64,000 bases of DNA, from positions 124,001 to 188,000 of the forward strand of contig NZ_JBHUQE010000004.1 of the NCBI RefSeq assembly GCF_042687825.1, written 5' to 3'. Shown here in pieces: positions 8,557 to 17,211 of the stretch (positions are counted from its first letter, which is position 1; the number at the start of each line of letters is the position of its first letter). Made by a program: the position numbers and the translations under genes. Under the pieces are notes generated by a model, which worked only from the letters and a program-made list of their open reading frames with translations, ran no database searches and was not told where the DNA came from. The DNA is from Sedimentitalea sp042687825. GTDB taxonomy: Bacteria; Pseudomonadota; Alphaproteobacteria; Rhodobacterales; Rhodobacteraceae.

Positions 8557-9975
8557 ATGACCCTGCACATCCCGTTTGACAACAGCTATGCAAGACTGCC
8601 GCCGGCGTTTTATTCGGCGCAGGCCCCCAGTCCGGTGCGGGCGCCGCATCTGGTGGCGTTTAATCAGGATCTGGCGCGCTTGCTGGGGATCGCCGAGGCG
8701 GACCGTAAAGAACTGGCGCAGGTCTTTTCCGGCAATCTGCTGCCCGAGGGGGCAACTCCGATCGCGCAACTGTACAGCGGTCACCAGTTCGGCCAGTACA
8801 ATCCGCAACTGGGCGACGGGCGCGCGGTGCTGCTGGGCGAAACCGTGGGCCGGGACGGGCAACGCCGTGACATTCAGCTCAAGGGGGCCGGGCGCACGCC
8901 CTATTCGCGCGGTGGCGACGGGCGGGCCTGGCTGGGGCCGGTGCTGCGGGAATATGTCGTCAGCGAGGCGATGCACGCGCTGGGCATTCCGACCACACGG
9001 GCGCTGGCGGCGGTCGCGACCGGCGAGCCGGTCTATCGCGAAGGGGCGATGCCCGGCGCCATCCTGACCCGTGTTGCCGCCAGCCATCTGCGGGTCGGCA
9101 CGTTTCAGGTCTTTGCCGCGCGCGGTGACAGAAACAGCCTGAAGCGGCTCACAGACTATGCCATTTCCCGCCACTTTCCCGACGCCGAGGGACCCATGGG
9201 CTTGCTGGCGGCGGTGCGCGACGCCCAGGCCCGGCTGATCGCGCAATGGATGGGGGTCGGGTTCATCCATGGCGTGATGAACACCGACAATTGCGCGATC
9301 TCCGGCGAGACCATCGACTATGGCCCCTGCGCCTTTATGGACGTGTTTCACCCGGATACGGTGTTCAGTTCGATCGACCGCATGGGGCGCTATGCCTATT
9401 CCAACCAGCCCGATATCGCGGTCTGGAACCTGGCCCAGCTGGCCACCGCGCTGATCCAGCAGCTGGACGACCCGGCCGGGGCGGTCGAGGAGGCGACCGA
9501 GATCGTGCACGCCATGCCGGGGCTGATCCGGTCCGCCTGGCTTTCGGTTTTCGGGGCCAAGATCGGGCTGCCGGATGCAACGCCGCAGGATGTGCCGCTG
9601 ATCGAGGATCTGCTGCGGCGCATGGCCGAGAACCAGGCCGATTTCACCAATACGTTCCGCGCCCTGGCCCGGGGCGACGCGCGCGACCAGTTCACCGATC
9701 CAACGGCGTTTGACGGCTGGGAGACCGGCTGGCGCGCGCGGCTGCCGGACGAAGGCCAAGCGGCGGCGGCGATGGACCGGGCCAATCCGGCTTTCATCCC
9801 GCGCAACCACCGGGTCGAAGAGATGATCGCAGCGGCGGTCCAGGGCGATTACGCGCCATTTCACCGGTTGAACGCGGTTCTGGCGCGGCCCTACGCGACG
9901 CAACCAGAACAGGCCGACCTGATGCGCCCGCCAAAACCGGACGAGGTGGTGGCGGCGACCTTTTGCGGCACCTGA
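8557..9975 (+). CDS. selO: Protein adenylyltransferase SelO
   Basis: 472 aa pseudokinase-fold enzyme (YdiU/SelO/UPF0061) that transfers AMP to hydroxyl side chains of proteins in redox homeostasis. Characteristic blocks are [19 protein letters not shown] near residue 75, [28 protein letters not shown] and [20 protein letters not shown] (catalytic loop). Bacterial SelO commonly lacks the C-terminal selenocysteine; the C-terminus here is an ordinary CGT. The start at 8557 gives the expected [22 protein letters not shown] hexamer ends six bases upstream and no Shine-Dalgarno is visible, so the mRNA could be leaderless. Confidence 0.93.
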   Translation: MTLHIPFDNSYARLPPAFYSAQAPSPVRAPHLVAFNQDLARLLGIAEADRKELAQVFSGNLLPEGATPIAQLYSGHQFGQYNPQLGDGRAVLLGETVGRDGQRRDIQLKGAGRTPYSRGGDGRAWLGPVLREYVVSEAMHALGIPTTRALAAVATGEPVYREGAMPGAILTRVAASHLRVGTFQVFAARGDRNSLKRLTDYAISRHFPDAEGPMGLLAAVRDAQARLIAQWMGVGFIHGVMNTDNCAISGETIDYGPCAFMDVFHPDTVFSSIDRMGRYAYSNQPDIAVWNLAQLATALIQQLDDPAGAVEEATEIVHAMPGLIRSAWLSVFGAKIGLPDATPQDVPLIEDLLRRMAENQADFTNTFRALARGDARDQFTDPTAFDGWETGWRARLPDEGQAAAAMDRANPAFIPRNHRVEEMIAAAVQGDYAPFHRLNAVLARPYATQPEQADLMRPPKPDEVVAATFCGT

Positions 9976-10056
9976 GGATGGTCGCCCGGTGGGGCTTGAA
10001 CGCCGGTGCGTCTGTCCGCAAACATGGGCGGGTCGCAGTCAAGGCAGTTGCCGCCA

Positions 10057-10770
10057 ATGAAAAACCACCTCGAAACGCCGGATGGCCTGCGCCTGGCCAG
10101 CTATAACATCCAGAAATGCGTCGGGCTGGACCTGCGCCGTCAGCCGCGCCGCATCCTGCAGGTGCTGGACGGGATGGGCGCGGCGATCGTGGTGCTGCAG
10201 GAGGCCGACAAGCGGCTGCCGCCACGGCCCGCTGCCCTGCCGCATTTCGTGTTGCACGAGGCCGGTTGGCAGATCGCCGATCTGGGCGGGGCCGGTTCGC
10301 TGGGCTGGCACGGCAATGCCGTGATCTGGCGTGACGATCGCATCCGCCTGACCGGCAAGGGGCATATCGCCCTGCCGGGGCTCGAGCCGAGGGGCGCGGT
10401 GCGCGCCGAGTTCGCGACTCCGTTTGGCCCCTTGCGGGTGATCGGGCTGCATCTGGGCCTGATCGGGCAATATCGCCGCCAGCAGGTGCAGCATCTGGCG
10501 CAGGAATGCGCCGAGTTTGGCGATATGCCGACGGTCTGGGCCGGGGATTTCAACGAATGGTCGCGCCAGCCGGTGCTGGATCATTGCGCGCCGCAGATGC
10601 GGTTTCTGCCGCCGCGCCCCAGCTTTCCGGCGCCGCGCCCGCTGGGGGCGCTGGACCGGATGGCGCTGGGGGCCGGGCTGCGGGCATCGCGTCACGGCGT
10701 CTATTCCGAACGGCCCGCGCATATCGCCTCGGATCATTTGCCGATCTGGGCCGATCTGCAGGCTGTGTGA
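10057..10770 (+). CDS. Endonuclease/exonuclease/phosphatase family protein
   Basis: 237 aa with the DNase I-like fold. Motifs in order: LASYNIQKC (Asn metal ligand), IVVLQEAD (catalytic Glu), VIGLHLGL (His), WAGDFNEW (Asp/Asn pair) and ASDHLPIW (C-terminal Asp-His). All catalytic residues are present, so it should be active on a phosphodiester or phosphomonoester. The substrate cannot be told. The start is placed at MKNHLETPDG; an in-frame ATG at 10006 would add 17 atypical residues. Confidence 0.85.
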   Translation: MKNHLETPDGLRLASYNIQKCVGLDLRRQPRRILQVLDGMGAAIVVLQEADKRLPPRPAALPHFVLHEAGWQIADLGGAGSLGWHGNAVIWRDDRIRLTGKGHIALPGLEPRGAVRAEFATPFGPLRVIGLHLGLIGQYRRQQVQHLAQECAEFGDMPTVWAGDFNEWSRQPVLDHCAPQMRFLPPRPSFPAPRPLGALDRMALGAGLRASRHGVYSERPAHIASDHLPIWADLQAV

Positions 10771-10881
10771 GCGACCCTGCCGCAGTATTCTGCCGGTTGC
10801 GCCACATTTCCCCCTTCACAGGCGCCGCTGATCTGTCACGGTATGGATGATGGTTTCAGATAATCGGAAAAGGGGACAGGT

Positions 10882-11733
10882 ATGAGCCTGATGGGAACGT
10901 TGGCCAAGGTGGCGATCGGATATGCAACCGCGCGGGGGGTCGACAGCCTGTCCCGCGGGCAGGGGCTGGCCGGCCTGTTCGGCGGCGCCAAGATCGCCCC
11001 GGAGGAGGCGCAGGCCGATCAGGCACCGGGCGTCGGAAACATGCAGGAGGTCATCGCGAAGATGTCCGGTGGAGGCTCGGGGTTGAGCGGATTGCAGGAC
11101 ATGTTCAGTCAGATGACCGGCGGTGCCGGCGGGCTGGGCAACATGCAGGAGACGATCACCAAGCTGGCCGAGCAGAGCGGGTTCGATCTCTCGGCCATTC
11201 TGGGTGGCGGTGGCACCGGTTCATCCGGCGACAAGGGCGGTCTGCTGTCCGGCGTGGCCGGTGGCGGCACCGGTCTGGCCGGTGTTCTGGCGGGTCTGGG
11301 CGGCGCGGCGGCCATGAGCGGCAAGGGTGCCGGGGCGATGATGGACCAGTTCAGCAAGGTCCAGACCGCGCCCCAGGCCGAAGAGGCCGCCGCCCTGATG
11401 CTGCGGGCGATGATCCAGTCCGCCAAGGCGGATGGCCGGATTGATGCCGCCGAACAGGCCAAGATCATGGAAACCGTGGGCGAGGATGCCGACCCCGAGG
11501 ACATCGCCTTTGTCCGCGCCCAGCTGGATGCGCCGGTGGACCCGGATGCGCTGGCGGCCGACACGCCGGACGCACAAAAGATGCAGGTCTATTCGATGTC
11601 GCTGATGTCGATCCGCGTCGATAGCGAGGGCGAGGCCCAGTATCTGGACAGCCTGGCGCGGGCGCTGGGCTTGAACCAGCAGGTCGTCAACGCGCTGCAT
11701 CTGCAGATGGGCGTGCAGCCGCTCTACGCCTGA
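10882..11733 (+). CDS. DUF533/TerB-like protein
   Basis: 283 aa. The C-terminal 100 residues form the DUF533 domain related to TerB tellurite-resistance proteins (EEAAALMLRAMIQSAKADGR, EAQYLDSLARAL). The N-terminal part (about residues 20-150) is a low-complexity Gly/Ser/Met/Gln region with repeated MQE and GG(A/S)G segments, followed by a hydrophobic Gly/Ala-rich helix (LAGVLAGLGGAAAMSG). DUF533 proteins are envelope-associated and of unknown function. A strong ribosome site (AAGGGGACAGGT) precedes the ATG. Confidence 0.8.
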   Translation: MSLMGTLAKVAIGYATARGVDSLSRGQGLAGLFGGAKIAPEEAQADQAPGVGNMQEVIAKMSGGGSGLSGLQDMFSQMTGGAGGLGNMQETITKLAEQSGFDLSAILGGGGTGSSGDKGGLLSGVAGGGTGLAGVLAGLGGAAAMSGKGAGAMMDQFSKVQTAPQAEEAAALMLRAMIQSAKADGRIDAAEQAKIMETVGEDADPEDIAFVRAQLDAPVDPDALAADTPDAQKMQVYSMSLMSIRVDSEGEAQYLDSLARALGLNQQVVNALHLQMGVQPLYA

Positions 11734-11760
11734 GCGCGTATCCTTCTGATGCGGGGAGCA

Positions 11761-11776
11761 GGCCCGAAACCGGGCC
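11761..11776. terminator. Weak stem-loop between convergent DUF533 and helicase genes
   Basis: GGCCCG and CGGGCC separated by AAAC form a 6-bp hairpin 28 bases after the DUF533 stop and 28 bases from the helicase stop. A short T-rich stretch (GTCTTGTCT) follows on the plus strand. Confidence 0.35.
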
Positions 11777-11803
11777 GGCTGTCTTGTCTGAGCGACAGGC
11801 GGA

Positions 11804-13075
11804 TCAGGCCGCCGAGCGGGTGCCGCCGGTCTTGCCGCGTCCGGGGCGGCGGCGCCGGCGCGCGCCGTTGGCGGGTTTGCCGCCTGCAGGCGCGCCATGG
11901 CGTCGTCCGCCGCCGCGCTTGGGCTTGGCGATTTCCTCGCTGGGCGCCCAGGGACGCCCCGATGCCACCGGGATCACGATACCCATGGTTTTCTGGATCG
12001 CCTTGAACTCGTCCATCTCGTCAGGTGCGCAAAAGGCGATGGCGGCCCCGTCCTTGCCGGCGCGGGCGGTGCGACCGATGCGATGCACGTAGTTGTCCGG
12101 CACGTTGGGCAGGTCATAGTTGTAGACGTGTTTCACATCGGGAATGTCCAGCCCGCGCGCCGCCACGTCGGTGGCCACCAGAACCTTGACCTGGCCCGAC
12201 TTGAAGGCAGCGATGGCGCGGTCGCGCTGGCCCTGGCTTTTGTTGCCGTGGATCGAGGCGGTGGCAAAACCGCGCTTTTCCAAGAGCCGCATCAGCTTTT
12301 CCGATCCGTGCTTGGTGCGCCCGAAAACCAGCGCGCGTTCGTCGCGGTGCCCGTCCAGCAGCTCGATCAACAGGCCGGTCTTTTCCGCCTTGGCGATGAA
12401 ATGCACCTCTTGGGTCACCTTGTCCGCGGCCTTGCCCGGGGGCGACACCTCGACCCGCACGGGGCGGTCGAGATAGCTGTTGGCGATCTCGTTTATCTGT
12501 TTCGGCATGGTGGCCGAGAACAGCATGGTCTGGCGCTGAGCCGGCAGCATCGCGGCGATCTTGCGCAGGGCATGGATAAAGCCCAGATCCAGCATCTGGT
12601 CGGCCTCGTCCAGCACCAGAAAGCTGCACTTCTCCAAGGTCAGGGCGCGGCGGTCCATCAGGTCGATCAGGCGTCCGGGCGTGGCGACCAGCAGGTCGGT
12701 GCCGCGCTCCAGCCGGTGGATCTGGGCATTGATCGACTGACCGCCCACGACCATGCCGACCTTGAGCGGCGTGTTCTCGGTCATCGCGCGCAGGTTCTGC
12801 GCGATCTGTCCGGCCAGTTCGCGGGTCGGCGCCAGCACCAGACCGCGCACGGTGAATTTCTCGGGTTTCTTGCCGAATTCCAGCATCCGCGTCACCAGAG
12901 GCAGGCCAAAGGCGGCGGTCTTGCCGGTGCCGGTCTGTGCCAGGCCCATCACGTCGCGCCCGTTCAGGGCATGGGGGATCGCCTGTTTCTGGATCGGGGT
13001 CGGCTGGGTGATGCCCATATTCGCAAGCCGCGCCACCAGTTTGGCGGGCAGGCCCATCATGTCGAAATCGCTCAA
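11804..13075 (-). CDS. DEAD-box ATP-dependent RNA helicase
   Basis: 423 aa with complete motifs: Q motif (TPIQKQAIP), AQTGTGKT at residues 46-53, PTREL, DEAD at 156-159, SAT at 187-189, and HRIGRTARAG in the second RecA domain. A short basic tail rich in Arg, Gly and Lys ends the protein and probably binds RNA. The best start is the TTG at 13075 (reads MSDFDMMGLP) with AAAGGA six bases upstream. An in-frame ATG at 13144 would add 23 residues lacking family similarity. A structured leader of about 240 bases precedes it. RhlE-like helicases act in ribosome assembly and cold adaptation. Confidence 0.9.
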   Translation of the reverse strand: MSDFDMMGLPAKLVARLANMGITQPTPIQKQAIPHALNGRDVMGLAQTGTGKTAAFGLPLVTRMLEFGKKPEKFTVRGLVLAPTRELAGQIAQNLRAMTENTPLKVGMVVGGQSINAQIHRLERGTDLLVATPGRLIDLMDRRALTLEKCSFLVLDEADQMLDLGFIHALRKIAAMLPAQRQTMLFSATMPKQINEIANSYLDRPVRVEVSPPGKAADKVTQEVHFIAKAEKTGLLIELLDGHRDERALVFGRTKHGSEKLMRLLEKRGFATASIHGNKSQGQRDRAIAAFKSGQVKVLVATDVAARGLDIPDVKHVYNYDLPNVPDNYVHRIGRTARAGKDGAAIAFCAPDEMDEFKAIQKTMGIVIPVASGRPWAPSEEIAKPKRGGGRRHGAPAGGKPANGARRRRRPGRGKTGGTRSAA

Positions 13076-13231
13076 GTCATATCCTTTCGGACCTGCACGG
13101 GGCAGGCCGGTCTTTCTGCCGTTCAGCGACGGCTCATCGGGCACACCGGTCCTCGGGGTCCGGCGGCGTCATGCCGCGGTTCGGACTGGTCCGGCGCATT
13201 GGCCCCACGCGTGATTTTGGGAACACGGTAT

Positions 13232-13314
13232 CGTTGTCTTGCTGTCGGACCACCGGTTGGCCGGGCGGGTTGCCCCGCTTTTGGTCTGCCCTGCTCACGC
13301 GGCAGAAGACAACG
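13232..13314 (-). promoter_or_regulatory. Candidate structured RNA leader of the DEAD-box helicase mRNA
   Basis: Read on the minus strand, CGTTGTCTT (13314-13306) pairs perfectly with AAGACAACG (13240-13232) as a closing 9-bp stem. Inside it are CTGC/GCAG with a 7-base loop (13305-13291) and GCGGG-GCAA-CCCGC (13278-13265), a 5-bp hairpin capped by a GNRA tetraloop. The closing stem would start at about the predicted transcription start. No U-tract follows, so it is more likely a cis leader than a free small RNA. The secondary structure was read by eye. Confidence 0.4.
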
Positions 13315-13324
13315 CTTGCGACGG

Positions 13325-13353
13325 CTCATGCGGCATTGCAGCACACAAGTCAA
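13325..13353 (-). promoter_or_regulatory. Candidate promoter of the helicase leader
   Basis: On the minus strand, TTGACT (13353-13348) is followed by a 17-base spacer and CATGAG (13330-13325). The -35 is strong and the -10 poor, which is common in this group. The start of transcription would fall near 13318, just before the leader's closing stem. The -35 overlaps the stop codon of the upstream acyltransferase gene. Confidence 0.35.
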
Positions 13354-14447
13354 CCCGTAACATGCGGCCGGTCCTGTCGCCACGGTGCGCGCAGCAGGTC
13401 TCGCCACAGATGCAGCGGGCGTTCGAAACAGGCGGCAAAGACGAAACACAGCGCCAGCGTCGCCAGAAACAGACCGGCCTGACCGGCCCCCGGCCAGAGC
13501 GCATGCAGCGCCTGCAGCAGCGGGTAATGCACCAGATAGATCGAAAAGCTGGCCCCGGCCAGCCAGCCGACCGGAATCGACAGGCGCCCCGACAGCGTTC
13601 CGAAAACCGACAGCCCGGCGCGGGTCAGCGCGGCCACGCCCAGCAGATGGGTGCTGACCAGCAGGCTGAGCAGCGCGTTCCAGAGGTATTCGTCGGAATA
13701 GCGCAGCGCATGGCCGGGCAGGGCCGGCTGCAGCGTGCTCTGCAACAGATGCGGTACGTCAAAACGCAGCGCCAGCGCATAGGCCGCGACCGGCAGCCCG
13801 GCGAACACCACGGCCGAGGCGATGCGCAGCGGCGCGGCGGTCCGCAGCCGACGATAGAGCCAGACCCCCATCAGCCAGGCCGGCATCAGCAACAGCACAT
13901 TGAGCCCCACCAGCATGACGCCTGTGATCAGCAGCGCGGTACGGCGCGGCCCCTCCAGATAATAGGCAATGGCGAACAGCGCGTAATAGGCCACTTCGTA
14001 GCTGAGCGACCAGTAGGGGCCGTTGCTGCCCAGCCGGGCGGTAAGACTGCCGCCCCATTCGTTGGAAAAGCTGAGCCCGCGCAGCAGCGTTTCCCACAGG
14101 GGCAGGGGGGCATAGAACGGGGCGTAATACTGGTCGGGCGCGGTCGCTGCGCCCCAGCGGTCCAGCACCCAGCCCAGCACCAGTGCGGGCAGGGCGACCG
14201 AGACCAGCCGGGTGGCGCGGGCAAAGGCAAAATCGGACAGGTCGATATCCTTGCGCTCGGCGGTCAGCGCGATGACGAAACCCGACAACACAAAGAACAG
14301 CACCACCGCATCCGAGCCCAGGTTCAACTGCCGCACCCACAGCCAGTCGCCGCCGGTAAAACGCGGATAGGCGAAATGCGACAGCAGCACGACCAGGGCC
14401 GCAAGAAAGCGCAACAGGTTCAGATAGGTGGAAAACCCGGCGGACAT
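13350..14447 (-). CDS. Acyltransferase family 3 membrane protein
   Basis: 365 aa polytopic membrane protein of the acyltransferase-3 (OafA/NodX/YrhL) family, with about ten hydrophobic helices. It opens with FSTYLNLLRFLAALVVLLSH, the family's N-terminal helix ending in the conserved His. VLFFVLSGFVI and RATRLVSVALPALVLGWVLD follow, and FSIYLVHYPLLQ lies near the C-terminus. Such proteins O-acylate polysaccharide or lipid substrates. The start at 14447 lies seven bases after the sterol-desaturase stop, so the two genes are co-transcribed. The substrate is unknown. Confidence 0.85.
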   Translation of the reverse strand: MSAGFSTYLNLLRFLAALVVLLSHFAYPRFTGGDWLWVRQLNLGSDAVVLFFVLSGFVIALTAERKDIDLSDFAFARATRLVSVALPALVLGWVLDRWGAATAPDQYYAPFYAPLPLWETLLRGLSFSNEWGGSLTARLGSNGPYWSLSYEVAYYALFAIAYYLEGPRRTALLITGVMLVGLNVLLLMPAWLMGVWLYRRLRTAAPLRIASAVVFAGLPVAAYALALRFDVPHLLQSTLQPALPGHALRYSDEYLWNALLSLLVSTHLLGVAALTRAGLSVFGTLSGRLSIPVGWLAGASFSIYLVHYPLLQALHALWPGAGQAGLFLATLALCFVFAACFERPLHLWRDLLRAPWRQDRPHVTG

Positions 14448-14454
14448 GGCCGCG

Positions 14455-15441
14455 TCACCGGGCCGGGGTCGCGGGCGGGGCGGGTGCATCGCGGCGGCGG
14501 CCCAGCCGTTTGCGGATCTGCCCCCAGCTGTCGCGCAGCGGCACCAGCAGGGCGGCGGTCAGGCTGTCATGGCGCTGGGGCAGGCGCTGCCCCATGGCGT
14601 CACCCAGTCCAAAGGCGATCTCTTCGGGGGCGTCGGTGACATAGAGCGTGCCGAACATCCAGTCCCAGACCGCCAGGACCTCGCCGTAATTGGTGTTGTG
14701 ATGCCGGGGTTCGATGGAATGGTGGATCTGATGCTGCGCGGGCGAGATCAGCAGATGTTCCAGCACCCGGCCATAGCTCAGCCAGATATGGCTGTGGCGG
14801 AAATTGGCGCCCAGCATGTTGAACAGGAAATAGCCGGCATTGATGCCCATCAGGGCCGCCATGCTGACGCCGCCGGGAAACAGCCCGATCAGAACGCCCT
14901 GCAGCAGGCCCAGCAGCGCCCCGTGCACGACCGTCTTGGTCACGTCATAGAGCGGATGTTTGCGATAGACCGTGATCGGAGTCATCACCTCGGCCGAGTG
15001 ATGCACCGAATGGAACGGCCACAGAATGCGGGTTTCATGGTGGATGCGATGCACCCAGTAGGTGGCGAGATCGCCGGTGATCAGCAACAGCGCGGCCACC
15101 AGGATCGGGTGGGGCTGACCTGTCAGTCCGCCATCCGGCATCAAGCCGGCCACACCGCCGGCCACCAGCGCCGCCACAGCGACGGTCTGAAAGGCGCCGG
15201 TCACGGACAGGATCTTGGACACCGCGAACAGCTTGATATCGACGATATGCGAAGCATGGGTCCACACCGCCCGGGGCATCAGCCAATGCAAAAAGGATCC
15301 CTGCAACCGGCGCCGCCGGAACAGCGCATAGCCCATCAGCAGCGTCGCGATCAGATAGAGCGGCCACAGGCGGCTGCTGACGCCAAAACCTTCATGCCAG
15401 AATGCCGCCGCTGCAGTCTGTACCGTCTCGATCATGTTCAT
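14455..15441 (-). CDS. Sterol desaturase/fatty acid hydroxylase family protein
   Basis: 328 aa integral membrane di-iron oxygenase. The three histidine clusters are intact: HRIHH (131-135), HSVHH (144-148) and HQIHH (237-241), with an additional HH at 247-248. Several hydrophobic helices surround them. The family hydroxylates or desaturates lipids, including acyl chains, sterols and carotenoids. It is the first gene of a two-gene operon with an acyltransferase-3 protein, which suggests successive modification of one lipid or glycan. The substrate is not deducible. Confidence 0.85.
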   Translation of the reverse strand: MNMIETVQTAAAAFWHEGFGVSSRLWPLYLIATLLMGYALFRRRRLQGSFLHWLMPRAVWTHASHIVDIKLFAVSKILSVTGAFQTVAVAALVAGGVAGLMPDGGLTGQPHPILVAALLLITGDLATYWVHRIHHETRILWPFHSVHHSAEVMTPITVYRKHPLYDVTKTVVHGALLGLLQGVLIGLFPGGVSMAALMGINAGYFLFNMLGANFRHSHIWLSYGRVLEHLLISPAQHQIHHSIEPRHHNTNYGEVLAVWDWMFGTLYVTDAPEEIAFGLGDAMGQRLPQRHDSLTAALLVPLRDSWGQIRKRLGRRRDAPAPPATPAR

Positions 15442-15572
15442 TGCCCGATTTCCGTTTTGCTTTTCTCTGGGCTTAGCGCGGTTTTTGGGCGTGATTATGG
15501 CGTGGGTTAGCCTTTTCCTGCGCCTTCAATTGCGATAGACCGTCCGCCACCGCCGCGCTGAAAAGGTCTGCC

Positions 15573-15986
15573 ATGACAGAAACCATTGCCGCCCGCTGCG
15601 AGGCCAAGGGCCTGCGCATGACCGGTCAGAGACGAATCATCGCGCAGGTTCTCGAAGACAGCCAGGATCATCCGGACGTGGAACAGCTCTATGCCCGGGC
15701 CAGCGCGCTGGATGCCGGGATCTCGATTGCCACGGTCTATCGCACGGTCAAGCTGTTCGAAGAGGCGGGCATTCTGGACCGGCTGGAATTCGGCGACGGG
15801 CGGGCGCGCTATGAGGACGCCGAGCGCGATCACCACGACCACCTGATCGACATGAATTCGGGCGAGGTGATCGAATTCGTCGATCCCGAGATCGAGGCGC
15901 TGCAAGAGCGCATCGCCGCCAAGCTGGGCTATGAGCTGCGCGGCCACAAGCTGGAACTGTACGGCGTACCGGTGCGCAAGCGCTAG
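15573..15986 (+). CDS. fur: Fur family transcriptional regulator (Fur/Mur type)
   Basis: 137 aa. A winged-helix DNA-binding domain (residues 1-80: GLRMTGQRRIIAQVLEDS, then SIATVYRTVKLFEEAG) is followed by the dimerisation/metal domain with HHDHLIDM and the C-terminal AKLGYELRGHKLELYGV. There are no CxxC zinc motifs; the only cysteine is near the N-terminus. This matches alphaproteobacterial Fur/Mur, which senses manganese or iron and represses uptake genes. Its last four bases overlap the convergent AbrB-family gene. Confidence 0.88.
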   Translation: MTETIAARCEAKGLRMTGQRRIIAQVLEDSQDHPDVEQLYARASALDAGISIATVYRTVKLFEEAGILDRLEFGDGRARYEDAERDHHDHLIDMNSGEVIEFVDPEIEALQERIAAKLGYELRGHKLELYGVPVRKR

Positions 15987-17041
15987 GCGTCCGTTGGGGC
16001 CGTCGCGCCGCGGCGTCCGACGAACAGCGGGATCAGCATTACCAGGATCAGCAGCCGGGCGACATGGCAGGCGGCGACAAAGCCGGGGCTGGCCCCCATC
16101 GCCGCGCCCAGCGCGATCATCGTTTCAAGCCCGCCCGGCGCAAAAGCCGCCAGCACATGCGCGGCCGGCATGCTCAGCGCCATTGCAACCGGCAACGCTG
16201 CGAGACAGGCGCAGGTGATCGAGATCGCGGTGATCGACAGCCCGGCCAGTAGCGAACCGGCGAATTGCGCCCGGCTCATCCCGGCAAAGCGGGTACCGAT
16301 CAGCGTGCCAAGCACCAGAAAGGCCGGCACCAGCAGCATTGCCGGAACCGCCCCCGGTGTCAGTTCCGTGACATGGCCCAGCCCCGAGACCGCCATGGCC
16401 CCCAGCAGCAGCGGCGCGGGACAGCGCAGCCGCCGCAGCACCAGGCCCGCACCGACCGCCGCCAGCGCCAGCCCGGCCAGGGCGGGCAGGGCCATCGCCG
16501 GTCCGGCCGCCGCCCCCATGTCGCCGAACCGATAGCCCAGCGCCTGCGCGGCAAAGGGCACCGACACGGTCAGGAACAGCAGGCGGATCGACTGGACCAC
16601 GGCGATGCGGCCGATATCGGCGTCGATGTCGCTGGCCAGCCCCATGACAAAGCTCAGATGGCCCGGCGCGGCGGCCAGCCCGGCGCTGCGCCGGTCAAAG
16701 CCGAACACCCGCATCAGTACCAGCCGGCCCAGGCCCATCACCACGACCAGCATGCAGGCCAGAACCACGAAGGCCAGCGGCCAGCGCAGGATCGCGGTGC
16801 CGGTTTGCAGATCGAACCCGGCGCCGACCGCCAGCCCCAGAACCACTAGGCAGACATCGCGCAGCGCATCGGCGACGCCCAGACGCAGCCCGCCCAGCCC
16901 GGCCAGGCTGACCAGCAGCGCCGGCCCCATCAGCACCCAGGCCGGAAAGGCCAGCGCATGGGCCAGCGCGGCGCCGACGGCACCCAATGCAACAGTATAG
17001 GCGGTGACCACCGCCATGTCCGGAATGCGGGCGAGGGGCAT
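15983..17041 (-). CDS. AbrB family membrane protein
   Basis: 352 aa with ten or so hydrophobic helices arranged as two similar halves, the AbrB (ammonia monooxygenase regulator-like) duplication. Each half ends in a Gly/Pro-rich turn: RSAGLAAAPGHLSFVMGLAS in the first and AAFAPGGLETMIALGAAMGA in the second. The family is probably transporters of small organic compounds; the name is historical and does not imply regulation. It is convergent with fur, sharing four bases. An alternative start at 17017 (MAVVTAY) is possible. Confidence 0.82.
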   Translation of the reverse strand: MPLARIPDMAVVTAYTVALGAVGAALAHALAFPAWVLMGPALLVSLAGLGGLRLGVADALRDVCLVVLGLAVGAGFDLQTGTAILRWPLAFVVLACMLVVVMGLGRLVLMRVFGFDRRSAGLAAAPGHLSFVMGLASDIDADIGRIAVVQSIRLLFLTVSVPFAAQALGYRFGDMGAAAGPAMALPALAGLALAAVGAGLVLRRLRCPAPLLLGAMAVSGLGHVTELTPGAVPAMLLVPAFLVLGTLIGTRFAGMSRAQFAGSLLAGLSITAISITCACLAALPVAMALSMPAAHVLAAFAPGGLETMIALGAAMGASPGFVAACHVARLLILVMLIPLFVGRRGATAPTDA

Positions 17042-17211
17042 GTCCGTTGCCTAGCACCGCGTGACCGGTGCCGCAATCAGCGTGAAACCGCGCCCGACCG
17101 GCGGTGGTGCCGAAGTGGACGCAGCGGGATGCCTTGCGGCGGTGGCAAATCTGGGGCAAGGCGAATTTGGCGGTTGCCGCCAATTCTGTTTCGACCCGGA
17201 AAGGGACCGAC

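Noticed and set aside
11897..13360. 487-codon plus-strand frame opposite the DEAD-box helicase
   Set aside because: Typical mirror frame of a GC-rich gene; no motif, and the helicase on the other strand has every conserved motif.
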